Source: Paucibacter aquatile (GTDB taxonomy: Bacteria; Pseudomonadota; Gammaproteobacteria; Burkholderiales; Burkholderiaceae_C). Taken from it: DNA of 64,000 bases. The stretch spans positions 248,001 to 312,000 of the forward strand of contig NZ_POSP01000001.1 in NCBI RefSeq assembly GCF_002885975.1, written 5' to 3'. A program made the translations under genes and the position numbers. The number at the start of each line of letters is the position of its first letter. Position 1 is the stretch's first letter. Below the pieces are notes generated by a model. The model saw nothing but the letters and a program-made list of their open reading frames with translations. It made no database searches and was not told the DNA's origin. Positions 41,217 through 49,656 of the stretch are shown here, piece after piece.

Positions 41217-43502
41217 TCAGGCTGATGACTTGCCTTGAACGGACGAGGTGAGGTGGGCGGATTGATGTGTGGCTTGGGAGCCCGGCCGTGCGATGAGCCG
41301 GGCGCGCTGGCCGCCTTCGATGGCAGCGGCAAACAGGCCCGAGACATCCAGCAACAGGGCCACTTCGCCCGAGCCCAAGATGGTGGATCCCGCCAAGGCT
41401 TTGAGGTGCTGAAAGATGCTGGAGAGCGGTTTGATCACGGTTTGATGCTCGCCCATCAAACGATCCACGATCAGGCCAACACGTGTCGGGCCGTCGCGTA
41501 CCACCACCACGCTGCGGCGTCGACTGAGGTCTGGCTTGACGCCATAGAAGCGTGCCAGATCCAGCCAGGGCAGCACCTCGCCGCGCAGGTTGAATGTGCC
41601 GCTGACGCGGGCTTCGTCTTGGCTGCTGCATTCGCCCGGAACATCGATGCACTCGGCCACCGCTGCGAGGGGCAGAACATAGTTGACGCCGCCCACCATG
41701 GTGAGAAATCCGTCAATCATGGCCAGCGTGAGCGGCAGGCGAATCTGGGTCAGCGTGCCCTGTCCGACTTGACTGCTCAGACTGATGGTGCCGCGCAGCG
41801 ATTCGATGCTGCGCTTGACCACGTCCATCCCGACACCTCGACCCGACAGATCGGTGATCTGCTCGGCGGTTGAAAATCCCGGCTGAAAGATCAACTGCCA
41901 GACCTCGTGGTCTGACAGGATCTGGCCCTCGGCCACCAGTTCACGCTCCACGGCCTTGCGAAGGATTCGCTCGCGTGCCAAGCCTCGACCATCGTCACTG
42001 ACTTCGATCACGACCGCACCAGCTTCGTGGAATGCGTTCAGAGCCAGTCGACCGCTCGGCGACTTTCCGGTCGCAAGGCGCTCCTCGCAGGTCTCAAGAC
42101 CGTGGTCCATGCTGTTGCGAACCAAGTGCATCAGCGGGTCGGCGATGGCGTCGACCATGGATTTGTCCAACTCTGTGTCGCCGCCGGTGACGATCAACTC
42201 AACTTCCTTGCCCAGTTGCTTGGACACGTCGCGCACCACGCGCTGGAACCGGGCAAAGGTTTCACCGATGGGCACCATGCGGAGCGCCAGGGTGCCGTCG
42301 CGTGTTTCTTGCACCAGGTCCATCACACGCTGGGTCGCTTCTAGCAGCACTTCAGCGCCCTCTTGATGGGCAATCATCTGTGCGCCGGAGCCGGCAATCA
42401 CCAACTCACCGATCAGGTCGATCAACTTGTCCAGCTTGTCGGCTCGCACCCGGACAAACCGGGTTTCGTCGCCAGCGCGGCGATCACGCCCGCCTTCGCG
42501 GCGCTCGCCGACTCCGCTGCGGCGGTCCCCGCCGCGTTTGACCTCGCCCTCTGCAGCAGGCGCGCGGCGCTCAATATGGGGAATCACGGGCGGGGCTTCG
42601 TCAGCCTTGTTCGCTTCGGGCGTTCTGAGCGGCTCCAAGCGCACCTCAAACTGAATGCCCATGGCGCGCCAACAGTCGAAAAGCGCGGTTCGGGCTTCCG
42701 CATCGCTGCCGCAACGCTGGGTTGCGAGGTCTTCAAATGCAGCGGGCGGGGACCCGGGCGGCAGGATCACGATGTCGCTGTCGTCAGCCGCAAACTCGAA
42801 GACCTGCTCAATCTCGGCGTGACTGGCTGCGCTCTCGAAGCGAATTTCAAAGCCGAGATAGCAGGCTTCTGCGTCCAGGGCATCCAAGGCCGGTACGGCG
42901 GCGGTCTGGGTGCGAATCGCGGTGACTTTTCCCAAAGTACGCAGGTAGCGAATGAAGGACAAGGGGTCCAGGCCGTTGCGCAGCGCATCGGCCAGGAAGC
43001 GCAGGGACAGATGCCAGCCGTGATCGGCCGCCGTTTCGGCCTTCGTCTCGATGGCGGCCTGCGTTGCCGGGGGCGGCTCGGCCAGGGCGGGTTTACCCAA
43101 GAGCGCGCGGAGCCGGCCGGCCAGAGCGGCGCTGCTGGCAGCGACCTGCGGGTCGCTTTCGCCGCTGCGCACTTCGCCAAGCAGCATCTCGATCTGGTCG
43201 CGGCTTTCCAGCAAGGCGCCCATCACATCGTCGTCAAGCTGGCGTTGATTGGCGCGCAAAGCTTCCAGCAGGGTTTCAGCTTCGTGGGTGAAGCTGACCA
43301 CCGCATCACAGCCAAACATGCCAGCCGTGCCTTTGATGGTGTGTGCCGCCCGGAACGCCGAGTTCAGGCTTTCTGAATCTGCAGGGTCACTTTCCAGTAC
43401 CAGCAGCCCTTGCTCGAACTGGCGCAGCATTTCCTGGGCTTCGTCGAGAAATCCGGCCCGTGCAACGGCCAGGATTTCGGCGTCGTCATCGCTCATAGAC
43501 AT
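41217..43502 (-). CDS. cheA: CheA, chemotaxis histidine kinase
   Basis: 761 residues from ATG 43502 (MSMSDDDAEI), with GGAAG upstream; ATG 43496 is close by. The HPt domain has His54 in RAAHTIKGTAG. A second small domain at about 155-250 may correspond to the CheY/CheB-docking P2 region. A charged linker (RGGDRRSGVGERREGG) precedes the dimerisation helix (VRADKLDKLIDLIGELVI). The kinase has HLVRNSMDHG, DDGRGL and GRGVGMDVV. A CheW-like domain closes the protein. It phosphorylates CheY and CheB. It lies between the STAS gene and the receptor genes of the operon. Confidence 0.94.
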   Translation of the reverse strand: MSMSDDDAEILAVARAGFLDEAQEMLRQFEQGLLVLESDPADSESLNSAFRAAHTIKGTAGMFGCDAVVSFTHEAETLLEALRANQRQLDDDVMGALLESRDQIEMLLGEVRSGESDPQVAASSAALAGRLRALLGKPALAEPPPATQAAIETKAETAADHGWHLSLRFLADALRNGLDPLSFIRYLRTLGKVTAIRTQTAAVPALDALDAEACYLGFEIRFESAASHAEIEQVFEFAADDSDIVILPPGSPPAAFEDLATQRCGSDAEARTALFDCWRAMGIQFEVRLEPLRTPEANKADEAPPVIPHIERRAPAAEGEVKRGGDRRSGVGERREGGRDRRAGDETRFVRVRADKLDKLIDLIGELVIAGSGAQMIAHQEGAEVLLEATQRVMDLVQETRDGTLALRMVPIGETFARFQRVVRDVSKQLGKEVELIVTGGDTELDKSMVDAIADPLMHLVRNSMDHGLETCEERLATGKSPSGRLALNAFHEAGAVVIEVSDDGRGLARERILRKAVERELVAEGQILSDHEVWQLIFQPGFSTAEQITDLSGRGVGMDVVKRSIESLRGTISLSSQVGQGTLTQIRLPLTLAMIDGFLTMVGGVNYVLPLAAVAECIDVPGECSSQDEARVSGTFNLRGEVLPWLDLARFYGVKPDLSRRRSVVVVRDGPTRVGLIVDRLMGEHQTVIKPLSSIFQHLKALAGSTILGSGEVALLLDVSGLFAAAIEGGQRARLIARPGSQATHQSAHLTSSVQGKSSA

Positions 43503-43515
43503 AGGCTTCTTCCTG

Positions 43516-43884
43516 TCAGCGGGTGGCGGCGACTTGCGCAAGGGGCGTGGGCCCCGCGGCACCGAGCGTGGGCTCCAGTCCGTAGCAGCGCAGAACCTCC
43601 AGAACGACGTCGCTGGCTTGGACAATCAGCACTTCCGCGTTCATCTCCTGGACACTGCGCTGGGTGGACAGCAGCAGCTGCACGCCCGCGCTGTCAAAGT
43701 CGCTGACGCCGCTCAAGTCCAGGCGAAGCGGGCCAGCCCCCATGCTTTGAACAGCGTCCAACAACCTTTGCCGTTGGGCTGCGGCTTGAGCGATCGTGAA
43801 CTCGGGCCCCAACGTCAAGGTCGGGGGCTCAAGGGTTGAATCGTTGCTCGCCAGTGTGGCTGGGGCATCTTCGGCATCCGGCAT
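43516..43884 (-). CDS. STAS-domain protein in the che operon
   Basis: 122 residues forming one STAS fold. LRLDLSGVSDFDSAGVQLLLS includes the DSAG turn with Ser65, the phosphorylation site in SpoIIAA-type antagonists (written here in two parts: LRLDLSGV and DFDSAGVQ). A Pro/Ala-rich N-terminal tail of about 20 residues comes first. No anti-sigma kinase or PP2C phosphatase gene is near. It sits between cheY and cheA, 13 bases before the cheA start. Function is unknown; it may be a regulatory partner of the che complex or a cross-talk point. Confidence 0.88.
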   Translation of the reverse strand: MPDAEDAPATLASNDSTLEPPTLTLGPEFTIAQAAAQRQRLLDAVQSMGAGPLRLDLSGVSDFDSAGVQLLLSTQRSVQEMNAEVLIVQASDVVLEVLRCYGLEPTLGAAGPTPLAQVAATR

Positions 43885-43949
43885 GGCTCACTCCCAGGGG
43901 TTGGCGGACCCCAGTCAATCGGGTTTTGTTCTGTGCAGCGGCAGCGCGC

Positions 43950-44315
43950 TCAAACACACAGTCGGTTGACGGCGTCCACCAGTTGCGAGGGTTGGAAGGG
44001 CTTGGTGATCCATGCCTTGGCGCCGGCGGCGCGGCCCTCTGCCTTCTTTTCTTCTTGTGACTCGGTGGTCAGCATGATGACCGGAGTGAACTTGTATGCC
44101 GCCAAGGTTTTGACATGCTTGAGAAAACTCAGGCCATCCATGTTCGGCATGTTGACGTCGCATACGATCAGATTGATCTTGGCCCCATCGAGCTTGCCGA
44201 TGGCATCTTTCCCATCGACTGCTTCGATAACGCTGTAGCCCGCTTTTTGCAGCGCCAGCTTGACCACAGTGCGGAAGCTGCCCGAATCATCGACGACCAG
44301 AATTGTTTTGCTCAT
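43950..44315 (-). CDS. cheY: CheY-like response regulator
   Basis: 121 residues. A receiver with acidic pair at 9-10, Asp53 in IVCDVNMPNMDG, Thr in IMLTTES and Lys in WITKPFQP. This is the TTES/KPF pattern common in CheY proteins that go with CheA. It is the second gene of the operon, right after the CheZ-like gene and before STAS and cheA. Its target could be the flagellar switch or another output; the window has no flagellar gene to decide. Confidence 0.93.
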   Translation of the reverse strand: MSKTILVVDDSGSFRTVVKLALQKAGYSVIEAVDGKDAIGKLDGAKINLIVCDVNMPNMDGLSFLKHVKTLAAYKFTPVIMLTTESQEEKKAEGRAAGAKAWITKPFQPSQLVDAVNRLCV

Positions 44316-44366
44316 GTGTGCCTCTTTGTGGAAGGTTTGGACCGGTTGAAGAAAGGGAGATGGGCC

Positions 44367-45101
44367 CTAAAAGAAGTCGACCTTGCTTGGCTGTGGCGTG
44401 TGCGCTTGGTCGTGATGGATGAAACGTTGCTCATCGGTGGTGTAGCGGGCTTCTAGTGCGGCCAGCCAAGCATTGGCATCGGCTGGCGCAGCCTGTGCCA
44501 TGTGGGGCAGCTGACGGGCAAATCGTTCCGTGTCTTGGCGCAGCACATCCACCATTTGCGACACACGGTCGCCAAACTGCAGTCGCTCCAGAACTTTGTC
44601 GTATTCGATCCGGGTCTGGGCGCTGATGAGTGAGAGCTGGTCTAGATGCTGACGGGTGTGGGCGTTATGGTCGTTCTGCGCGGACAGGGCTTGCAGTTGA
44701 CTCGCCCATTGGTCTTGCAGCTCGAGCATGCTGGAAAAGCTACTCAGCAGTTCGGACGTCGCAGACTGCACGCTGCTTTGGATGATCGTCAGCTGGCGGC
44801 TCCATACCGGCAACACGGTTGCGGCCATCAAAGACGTCCCTTCTGCGAGCGGGGGAGCAGCGGGCGTGGATGGATTCGCCTCGTCAGCGTTGAGTGGGGC
44901 GGTCGGAGAAGGGATGGGCCACCAAAGCACGCAGGCGCCGAGCGCGCAGGCCACCAGGCCTAGCCATTGCTGCTGCACGACCAAAGCGGCGGCAAGGCCG
45001 CAAAACACCAGCAAAAGAAGCAGCTTCGAAGGCTGCTCTGCCGGCCTCAGGCGTTTCGTTCTAGGACGATTGCCCAAGTCACCCCCCGTTCGACGACTCA
45101 T
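44367..45101 (-). CDS. Membrane-anchored CheZ-like protein
   Basis: 244 residues, first gene of the che operon, with AAGG six bases before the ATG. A basic N-terminus precedes two hydrophobic helices at about 27-45 and 47-62. A Pro/Ala linker and a long helical region follow. Within it, LERLQFGDRVSQMVDVL (residues 171-187) can be laid over the CheZ active-site helix: Asp178 and Gln182 give the same D-x-x-x-Q spacing as Asp143 and Gln147 of E. coli CheZ. The C-terminus is a flexible stretch ending KVDFF. CheZ removes phosphate from CheY and binds it through its C-terminal tail. Phosphatase function is inferred; a structural role is possible. Confidence 0.72.
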   Translation of the reverse strand: MSRRTGGDLGNRPRTKRLRPAEQPSKLLLLLVFCGLAAALVVQQQWLGLVACALGACVLWWPIPSPTAPLNADEANPSTPAAPPLAEGTSLMAATVLPVWSRQLTIIQSSVQSATSELLSSFSSMLELQDQWASQLQALSAQNDHNAHTRQHLDQLSLISAQTRIEYDKVLERLQFGDRVSQMVDVLRQDTERFARQLPHMAQAAPADANAWLAALEARYTTDEQRFIHHDQAHTPQPSKVDFF

Positions 45102-45421
45102 TCACAGCCTTTCTGAGTTCTGCCGTATGGGCGTGAACTTCAAGATGCGACTTCAGCGATGCGTGAGTGCTAGTTTTCGCATGCCTTGCGCATGGGAAAA
45201 CAGAGATAAGCGGCTAATTTAGCAAGTTAGCGCGGGGAATGGTGGAGCTTTATGGCGCTTTGTGAGGTCGATCGGGGATGGTCGGCCTTGTGTTCGCCGA
45301 ATTCGATCATGGGCTGTGGCGCTGAGGCGCCAAGCCGCCTAGGGAGGGGCAGGTAGTAGGGCGTGAGCAATTTCAAGGCGCACCGCGTGCCATCCGCGGC
45401 AGACGATGCGCCGATTCAGGG
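45102..45421. promoter_or_regulatory. Gene-free region upstream of the che operon
   Basis: About 320 bases with no supported gene. The che promoter should lie at the left end. A local AT-rich pocket at 45200-45235 contains the palindrome GCTAATTTAGC (45213-45223) and another TTAGC at 45227. I see no good match to the flagellar sigma-28 consensus. A hairpin pairs GGCT/TGGCGC (45312-45322, one bulged G) with GCGCCA/AGCC (45327-45336). It lies beyond the end of the lipoprotein gene and may end its transcript, though no T-run follows. Confidence 0.35.
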
Positions 45422-45904
45422 TCAATTCGTGGTGTCGACGCGCACGGCAGGGGCGCGGGTCACGCGGGTCTTGCCACCGGTGGTGGTCAGGATCACGGCT
45501 TCGCCCGGGTTCAGGTTCTCATTGCCCTTGGCCTGAACGATGGAGCGACGCTCGCCGTTGCGCAGCTGCACCAGCACTTCGATCGCTTCCTCGCGGGTGG
45601 CGCTGCGCTCAATGGCATTGCCGATCACCGCGCCGGCCACGGCGCCCAGCACGCCAACGATCTGGCCTTCGCGGCGGCCGCCCACCGAAGAGCCGGCCAC
45701 GGCACCGACCACGCCGCCGGTGACGGCGCCGGCACCGCTTTGCGAGCCGTCCACGGTGACGCTGCGCACGCTCAGCACGGTGGCGTCCTGCACCACGGCC
45801 ATGCGCTGGGCTTCATTGCGCTGAATCACATCGGGGCTGGTGGTGGAGCAGGCGCTCAGGGTGGCAAGGGCCACGAGGCTGGCGGTGATGAGGGTCTTGT
45901 TCAT
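45422..45904 (-). CDS. Glycine-zipper outer-membrane lipoprotein (SlyB/PcP-like)
   Basis: 160 residues. A signal peptide ends in the lipobox LSAC with Cys19. The middle carries a glycine-zipper pair (GAGAVTGGVVGAVAGSSVG and GVLGAVAGAVIGNAIE), as in the Rick_17kDa/SlyB family. The C-terminal part is a small beta domain (EVLVQLRNGERRSIVQ). SlyB-like lipoproteins guard outer-membrane integrity under divalent-cation stress. It is a single gene. Clear family, unknown specific role. Confidence 0.88.
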   Translation of the reverse strand: MNKTLITASLVALATLSACSTTSPDVIQRNEAQRMAVVQDATVLSVRSVTVDGSQSGAGAVTGGVVGAVAGSSVGGRREGQIVGVLGAVAGAVIGNAIERSATREEAIEVLVQLRNGERRSIVQAKGNENLNPGEAVILTTTGGKTRVTRAPAVRVDTTN

Positions 45905-46057
45905 GGGGTGTTTCTCCTAGACACAGCACAAGGCGTGCTGCTGCAACGAGATCCATTGTGCAGCCGTTGACTGCGCCCCATGTTGCTGGATTGTGCGGCC
46001 GTGCGGGTATCGGGCCGTGCACCTTGCGGTGCAGCTTGGCATCGAGTCGTACTCGGC

Positions 46058-46669
46058 TCAGCCGTGCAGACGGCTGTTGCGTGGCACACAGGCGAGCAAA
46101 AAATCCATCTGATCGGCCAGGATGCGGCGGCCGCGCAGGATCATGTCTTCGTGCAGATTGGGCACATAGGGCAGGTAGAGCAGGCTCATATGGGCCTCCT
46201 CGGGCAGGCGGCTGCCTTTGCGGCCGTTGCAGCTGCGGCAGGCGGTGATGCAATTCATCCAGCTGTCCGGGCCGCCGCGCGAGCTGGGCTGGATGTGCTC
46301 GCGTGTCAGGTCGTCGGGATGAAAGCGATGGCCGCAGTAGGCGCAGGTGTAGCGGTCGCGCACGAACAGCTTGTTGTTCGTCAGGGCAGGGGCCTGGCGC
46401 CAGGCGCGACTGGGCACGGCGCCGCGCACGGCGATGATGGGGTGGACCTCGATGCGCGACTGCAGGCCGGTACGCCGCTGCAGACCGCCGCGCAGCACCT
46501 GGCAGGGCTGGCCCAGGGTCCAGGCAATGCCGTCGCTGGCGTAGATGACTGCGGCATCGCGCGTGGTGATCCAGGCCTGCGGCCGACCAGAGACATCCAG
46601 TTGAAGCACATCCACGGGGCTGACCTCCTGCTTGAAGCGTACTGCAAGAACGGTGCCGGACTCAAGCAT
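46058..46669 (-). CDS. HNH endonuclease-like protein
   Basis: 203 residues. The HNH fold is complete: CxxC at 109-112 (CAYC), the catalytic pair in LTREHIQP (His125), Asn139 in WMNC and the second zinc pair CRSC at 144-147. The N-terminal 95 residues have no recognised motif. Such stand-alone HNH proteins are common on betaproteobacterial chromosomes and have no proven role. No mobile-element features surround it: no repeats, integrase or methylase. It is divergent from the TetR gene. Confidence 0.85.
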   Translation of the reverse strand: MLESGTVLAVRFKQEVSPVDVLQLDVSGRPQAWITTRDAAVIYASDGIAWTLGQPCQVLRGGLQRRTGLQSRIEVHPIIAVRGAVPSRAWRQAPALTNNKLFVRDRYTCAYCGHRFHPDDLTREHIQPSSRGGPDSWMNCITACRSCNGRKGSRLPEEAHMSLLYLPYVPNLHEDMILRGRRILADQMDFLLACVPRNSRLHG

Positions 46670-47001
46670 GCCATGGGGGCTGACGCCTTGCTTGGGCGGC
46701 AGTCAAGGTGGGCTGTGGGCGCGGCGCGACCCGTTCATGTGTTTGTCATGGTGGTGCGCGTCCAATGCAAAGTTTGGCCTCCGGCGCGAGCAGGTGTGCC
46801 GTGTGCTCTGCCTTGCGCCGTCTCCCTCCATCAGGCGCCGGCAGCAGGGGTTTGCTAGATGCCTGCCTCTAAAAATCCGTGACAAATCCTTGCCTGGAAG
46901 GCCGTGCTTTCTGCAAAATAGAACGACCGTTCGTTTTATTATGTCCGGCATGGTCCAGGTCGTATGACGGGGCCGTCCACCGAACCCGCAGGATTTCACC
47001 C
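46670..47001. promoter_or_regulatory. Intergenic region between the HNH gene and the TetR gene
   Basis: About 330 bases without a supported gene. On the TetR side, TTGCCT (46890-46895) and CAAAAT (46914-46919), 18 bases apart, could be a -35/-10 pair, and a palindromic operator candidate lies immediately after. A second possible -10, TATTAT, is at 46937-46942. Nothing distinct is seen in the HNH half. Confidence 0.4.
46921..46932. promoter_or_regulatory. Palindromic operator candidate for the TetR regulator
   Basis: GAACG-AC-CGTTC is a perfect five-base inverted repeat with a two-base spacer, about 70 bases before the GTG start of the TetR gene and just downstream of a possible -10. Its form and place suit autorepression by the adjacent regulator. 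Confidence 0.5.
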
Positions 47002-47751
47002 GTGTCACTCAACCCCAGCACCCGCTCCAGCACTGGCCCGGCCGCCGAGCCCGCGGCCAAGCCTGCGCGGGTGGCGCGCTCGCTGCAAAAAGGCCAGCAC
47101 ACCCGGGCGGTGATTCTGGAGGCCGCCCTGGGTCTGGCCTCGCACATGGGCCTGGAAGGCCTGTCGATCGGTGCGCTGGCCGATGTGACCAAGATGAGCA
47201 AGTCGGGCGTGTTTGCCCATTTCGGTTCGCGCGAAGAGTTGCAGATCGCCGTAGTTATGGAGTACCACGCCAAGTTCGAGGAAGAGGTCTTCTACACCGC
47301 AATCCGCGAGCCGCGCGGCTTGCCGCGCCTGCGCGCCCTGTTCGAGCGCTGGGTGCGCCGGGTGTCGGTGGAGATCGACTCGGGCTGCATCTACATCAGC
47401 GGCGCGGTGGAGTTTGACGACCGGCCCGGCCCGGTGCGCGATGCCCTCGTGGCCATGGTCAAGGCCTGGCATGCCGCCCTGCACAAAGCCATCGTGCTGG
47501 CGCAGCAGGAAGGGCATCTGCATGCCGATGCCGATGTTGAGCAGATCCTGTTCGAGCTGCACGGCCTGATCCTGTCCCTGCACCACGATGCCCGTTTCAT
47601 GCGCAAGCCAGGCGCGCTCGACCGCGCTGGCGTGGGCTTTGAGCGAACCATCCAGTTCTACGCCACCGAGGCCGGCCTGCAGGCCGAGGCGGCGCTGAAT
47701 GCCCCGAAATCCACACCTCCCAAGTCGGCGGCCAAGAGCCGTCGAAGCTGA
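47002..47751 (+). CDS. TetR-family regulator of the beta-oxidation cluster
   Basis: 249 residues from GTG 47002 (SLNPSTRSS), with AGGA eight bases upstream. A Pro/Ala-rich N-terminal tail of about 28 residues leads to a TetR HTH: TRAVILEAALGLASHMG, then SIGALADVTKMSKSGVFAHF. The C-terminal ligand domain has WVRRVSVEIDSGCIYISG. The acyl-CoA dehydrogenase gene starts 41 bases downstream, so it probably controls that cluster, and an acyl-CoA inducer is plausible. The C-terminal end is Ala/Lys/Ser-rich. A palindrome in its promoter region is its likely operator. Confidence 0.9.
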   Translation: MSLNPSTRSSTGPAAEPAAKPARVARSLQKGQHTRAVILEAALGLASHMGLEGLSIGALADVTKMSKSGVFAHFGSREELQIAVVMEYHAKFEEEVFYTAIREPRGLPRLRALFERWVRRVSVEIDSGCIYISGAVEFDDRPGPVRDALVAMVKAWHAALHKAIVLAQQEGHLHADADVEQILFELHGLILSLHHDARFMRKPGALDRAGVGFERTIQFYATEAGLQAEAALNAPKSTPPKSAAKSRRS

Positions 47752-47792
47752 GTCGATTCATTTTCCTTTCCGTTCGAAACCAGGAGCACACC

Positions 47793-49583
47793 ATGCCCCA
47801 GTACAACCCGCCGCTGCGCGACATGCAGTTTGTGATGCACGAAGTGCTGAACATCGTCGACGAGCTCAAGCAGTGCCCCAAGCACGCTGACATCGATGCC
47901 GACACCATCAATGCCGTGCTGGAAGAAGGCGGCAAGTTTGCGGCCGAGGTGCTGGCGCCTCTGAACCTGAGCGGCGATGCCGAAGGTTGCGCCCTGGACA
48001 AGACCACGCACGAGGTCACCCCGCCCAAGGGCTTCAAGGAAGCCTATGCCAAGTATGTGGAAGGCGGCTGGCCGGCCCTGGGCTGCGACCCCGAGTACGG
48101 CGGTCAAGGCCTGCCTCTGGTGGTCAACCAGAGCTTCTACGAGATGATGAACTCGGCCAACCAGGCCTGGACCATGTACCCGGGCCTGAGCCATGGCGCC
48201 TACGAGTGCCTGCATGCCCATGGCACGCCCGAGCAGCAAGCCACCTACCTGCCCAAGCTGACCAGCGGCGAGTGGACCGGCACCATGTGCCTGACCGAAC
48301 CGCATTGCGGCACCGATCTGGGCATGCTGCGCACCAAGGCCGTGCCGCAAGCCGATGGCACCTACAAGATCACCGGCGCCAAGATCTTCATCTCGGCCGG
48401 TGAACACAATATGGTGGAGAACATCATCCACCTGGTGCTGGCCCGCCTGCCGGACGCACCCGAAGGTTCCAAGGGCATCTCGCTCTTCGTGGTGCCCAAG
48501 TTCCTGGTCAATGCCGATGGCAGCCTGGGTCCCCGCAACGGCATCTTCTGCGCCGGCCTCGAGCACAAGATGGGCATCCATGCCAACTCGACCTGCCAGA
48601 TGGTGCTGGAAGACGCGGTCGGCACCCTGGTCGGGCAGCCGAACAAGGGCCTGGCCGCCATGTTCGTGATGATGAACGCCGCCCGCCTGGGCGTGGGCAA
48701 CCAGTCTCTGGGCCTGACCGAAGTGGCCTACCAGAACGCCGCCGCCTACGCCAAGGACCGCATCCAGATGCGCGCTCTCTCCGGCCCCAAGGCGCCCGAG
48801 AAGGCGGCCGACCCCATCATCGTCCACCCCGATGTGCGCAAGATGCTGCTGACCGCGCGCGCCTACGCCGAAGGTGGCCGTGCCCTCTCGACCTATGTGG
48901 CCGTGACCCTGGACAAGGCCCTGGCCAGCGATGACGAAGACGAGCGCAAGGCCGCTGACGATGAAGTCGCGCTGCTGACGCCCATCATCAAGGCCTTCAT
49001 CACCGACAACGGCTGGATCGCCACCTCGCATTGCATGCAGGTCTTCGGCGGCCACGGCTTCATCCATGAGTGGGGCATGGAGCAGTTCGTGCGCGACGCG
49101 CGCATCAACATGATCTATGAAGGCACCAACACCATCCAGTCGCTGGACCTGCTCGGCCGCAAGATCCTCGGCGACAACGGCGCCAAGCTGAAGAAGTTCG
49201 GCAAAAAGATCGCCGCTTTCGTCGAGGAAGAGGGCACCAACGAGGCCATGCAGGAGTTCATCAACCCGCTGGCCGACCTGGGCGACAAGGTCACCAAGCT
49301 GACCACCGAGATCGGCATGAAGGCCTTCCAGAACCCCGATGAAGTGGGTGCGGCGGCGGTCGACTACCTGCGTGTGGTGGGTCACCTGACCTTCGCCTAC
49401 TTCTGGGCCCGCATGGCCAAGGTGGCGCTGGAGAAGCAAGCCAGCGGCGACAAGTTCTACACCGCCAAGCTCTCGACAGCCCGCTTCTATTTTGCGAAGC
49501 TGCTGCCGGAGACGGCCACCCTGATCCGCACCGCCCGTGCCGGTCTGCAGCCGCTGATGGAAATGGACGAGGCGCTGTTCTAA
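47793..49583 (+). CDS. Acyl-CoA dehydrogenase, long (DmdC/FadE-like) type
   Basis: 596 residues, matching the long proteobacterial class with an extra C-terminal domain. Motifs include GTMCLTEPHCGTDLG and YKITGAKIFISAGEH for FAD and substrate, and HEWGMEQFVRDARINMIYEGT, which holds the catalytic-base region. The N-terminus MPQYNPPLRDMQFV is typical of this class. It introduces the first double bond into acyl-CoA. A closely similar class includes DmdC of methylmercaptopropionate breakdown, but neighbouring genes favour fatty acids. A terminator-like hairpin follows it. Confidence 0.92.
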   Translation: MPQYNPPLRDMQFVMHEVLNIVDELKQCPKHADIDADTINAVLEEGGKFAAEVLAPLNLSGDAEGCALDKTTHEVTPPKGFKEAYAKYVEGGWPALGCDPEYGGQGLPLVVNQSFYEMMNSANQAWTMYPGLSHGAYECLHAHGTPEQQATYLPKLTSGEWTGTMCLTEPHCGTDLGMLRTKAVPQADGTYKITGAKIFISAGEHNMVENIIHLVLARLPDAPEGSKGISLFVVPKFLVNADGSLGPRNGIFCAGLEHKMGIHANSTCQMVLEDAVGTLVGQPNKGLAAMFVMMNAARLGVGNQSLGLTEVAYQNAAAYAKDRIQMRALSGPKAPEKAADPIIVHPDVRKMLLTARAYAEGGRALSTYVAVTLDKALASDDEDERKAADDEVALLTPIIKAFITDNGWIATSHCMQVFGGHGFIHEWGMEQFVRDARINMIYEGTNTIQSLDLLGRKILGDNGAKLKKFGKKIAAFVEEEGTNEAMQEFINPLADLGDKVTKLTTEIGMKAFQNPDEVGAAAVDYLRVVGHLTFAYFWARMAKVALEKQASGDKFYTAKLSTARFYFAKLLPETATLIRTARAGLQPLMEMDEALF

Positions 49584-49608
49584 GCACCCGCCGTTCAAGC
49601 TTCGCCCC

Positions 49609-49634
49609 AGCCCGGCCGCCAGAGCCGGGCTTTT
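49609..49634 (+). terminator. Intrinsic terminator-like hairpin after the acyl-CoA dehydrogenase gene
   Basis: AGCCCGGC (49609-49616) pairs with GCCGGGCT (49624-49631) around a seven-base loop, and the final T of the stem opens a four-T run. It lies between two same-strand genes and may cut transcription of the genes downstream. Confidence 0.65.
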
Positions 49635-49656
49635 CATACCGAAACCAGGAGACGCC

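Noticed and set aside
45190..45240. Sigma-28 flagellar promoter before the che operon
   Set aside because: A GCCGCTTA-like -10 exists on the minus strand, but no TAAA-type -35 is at the needed spacing.
46058..46669. HNH protein as part of a mobile intron or defence island
   Set aside because: No reverse transcriptase, methylase, integrase or inverted repeats lie nearby, and the genes on both sides are ordinary chromosomal ones.
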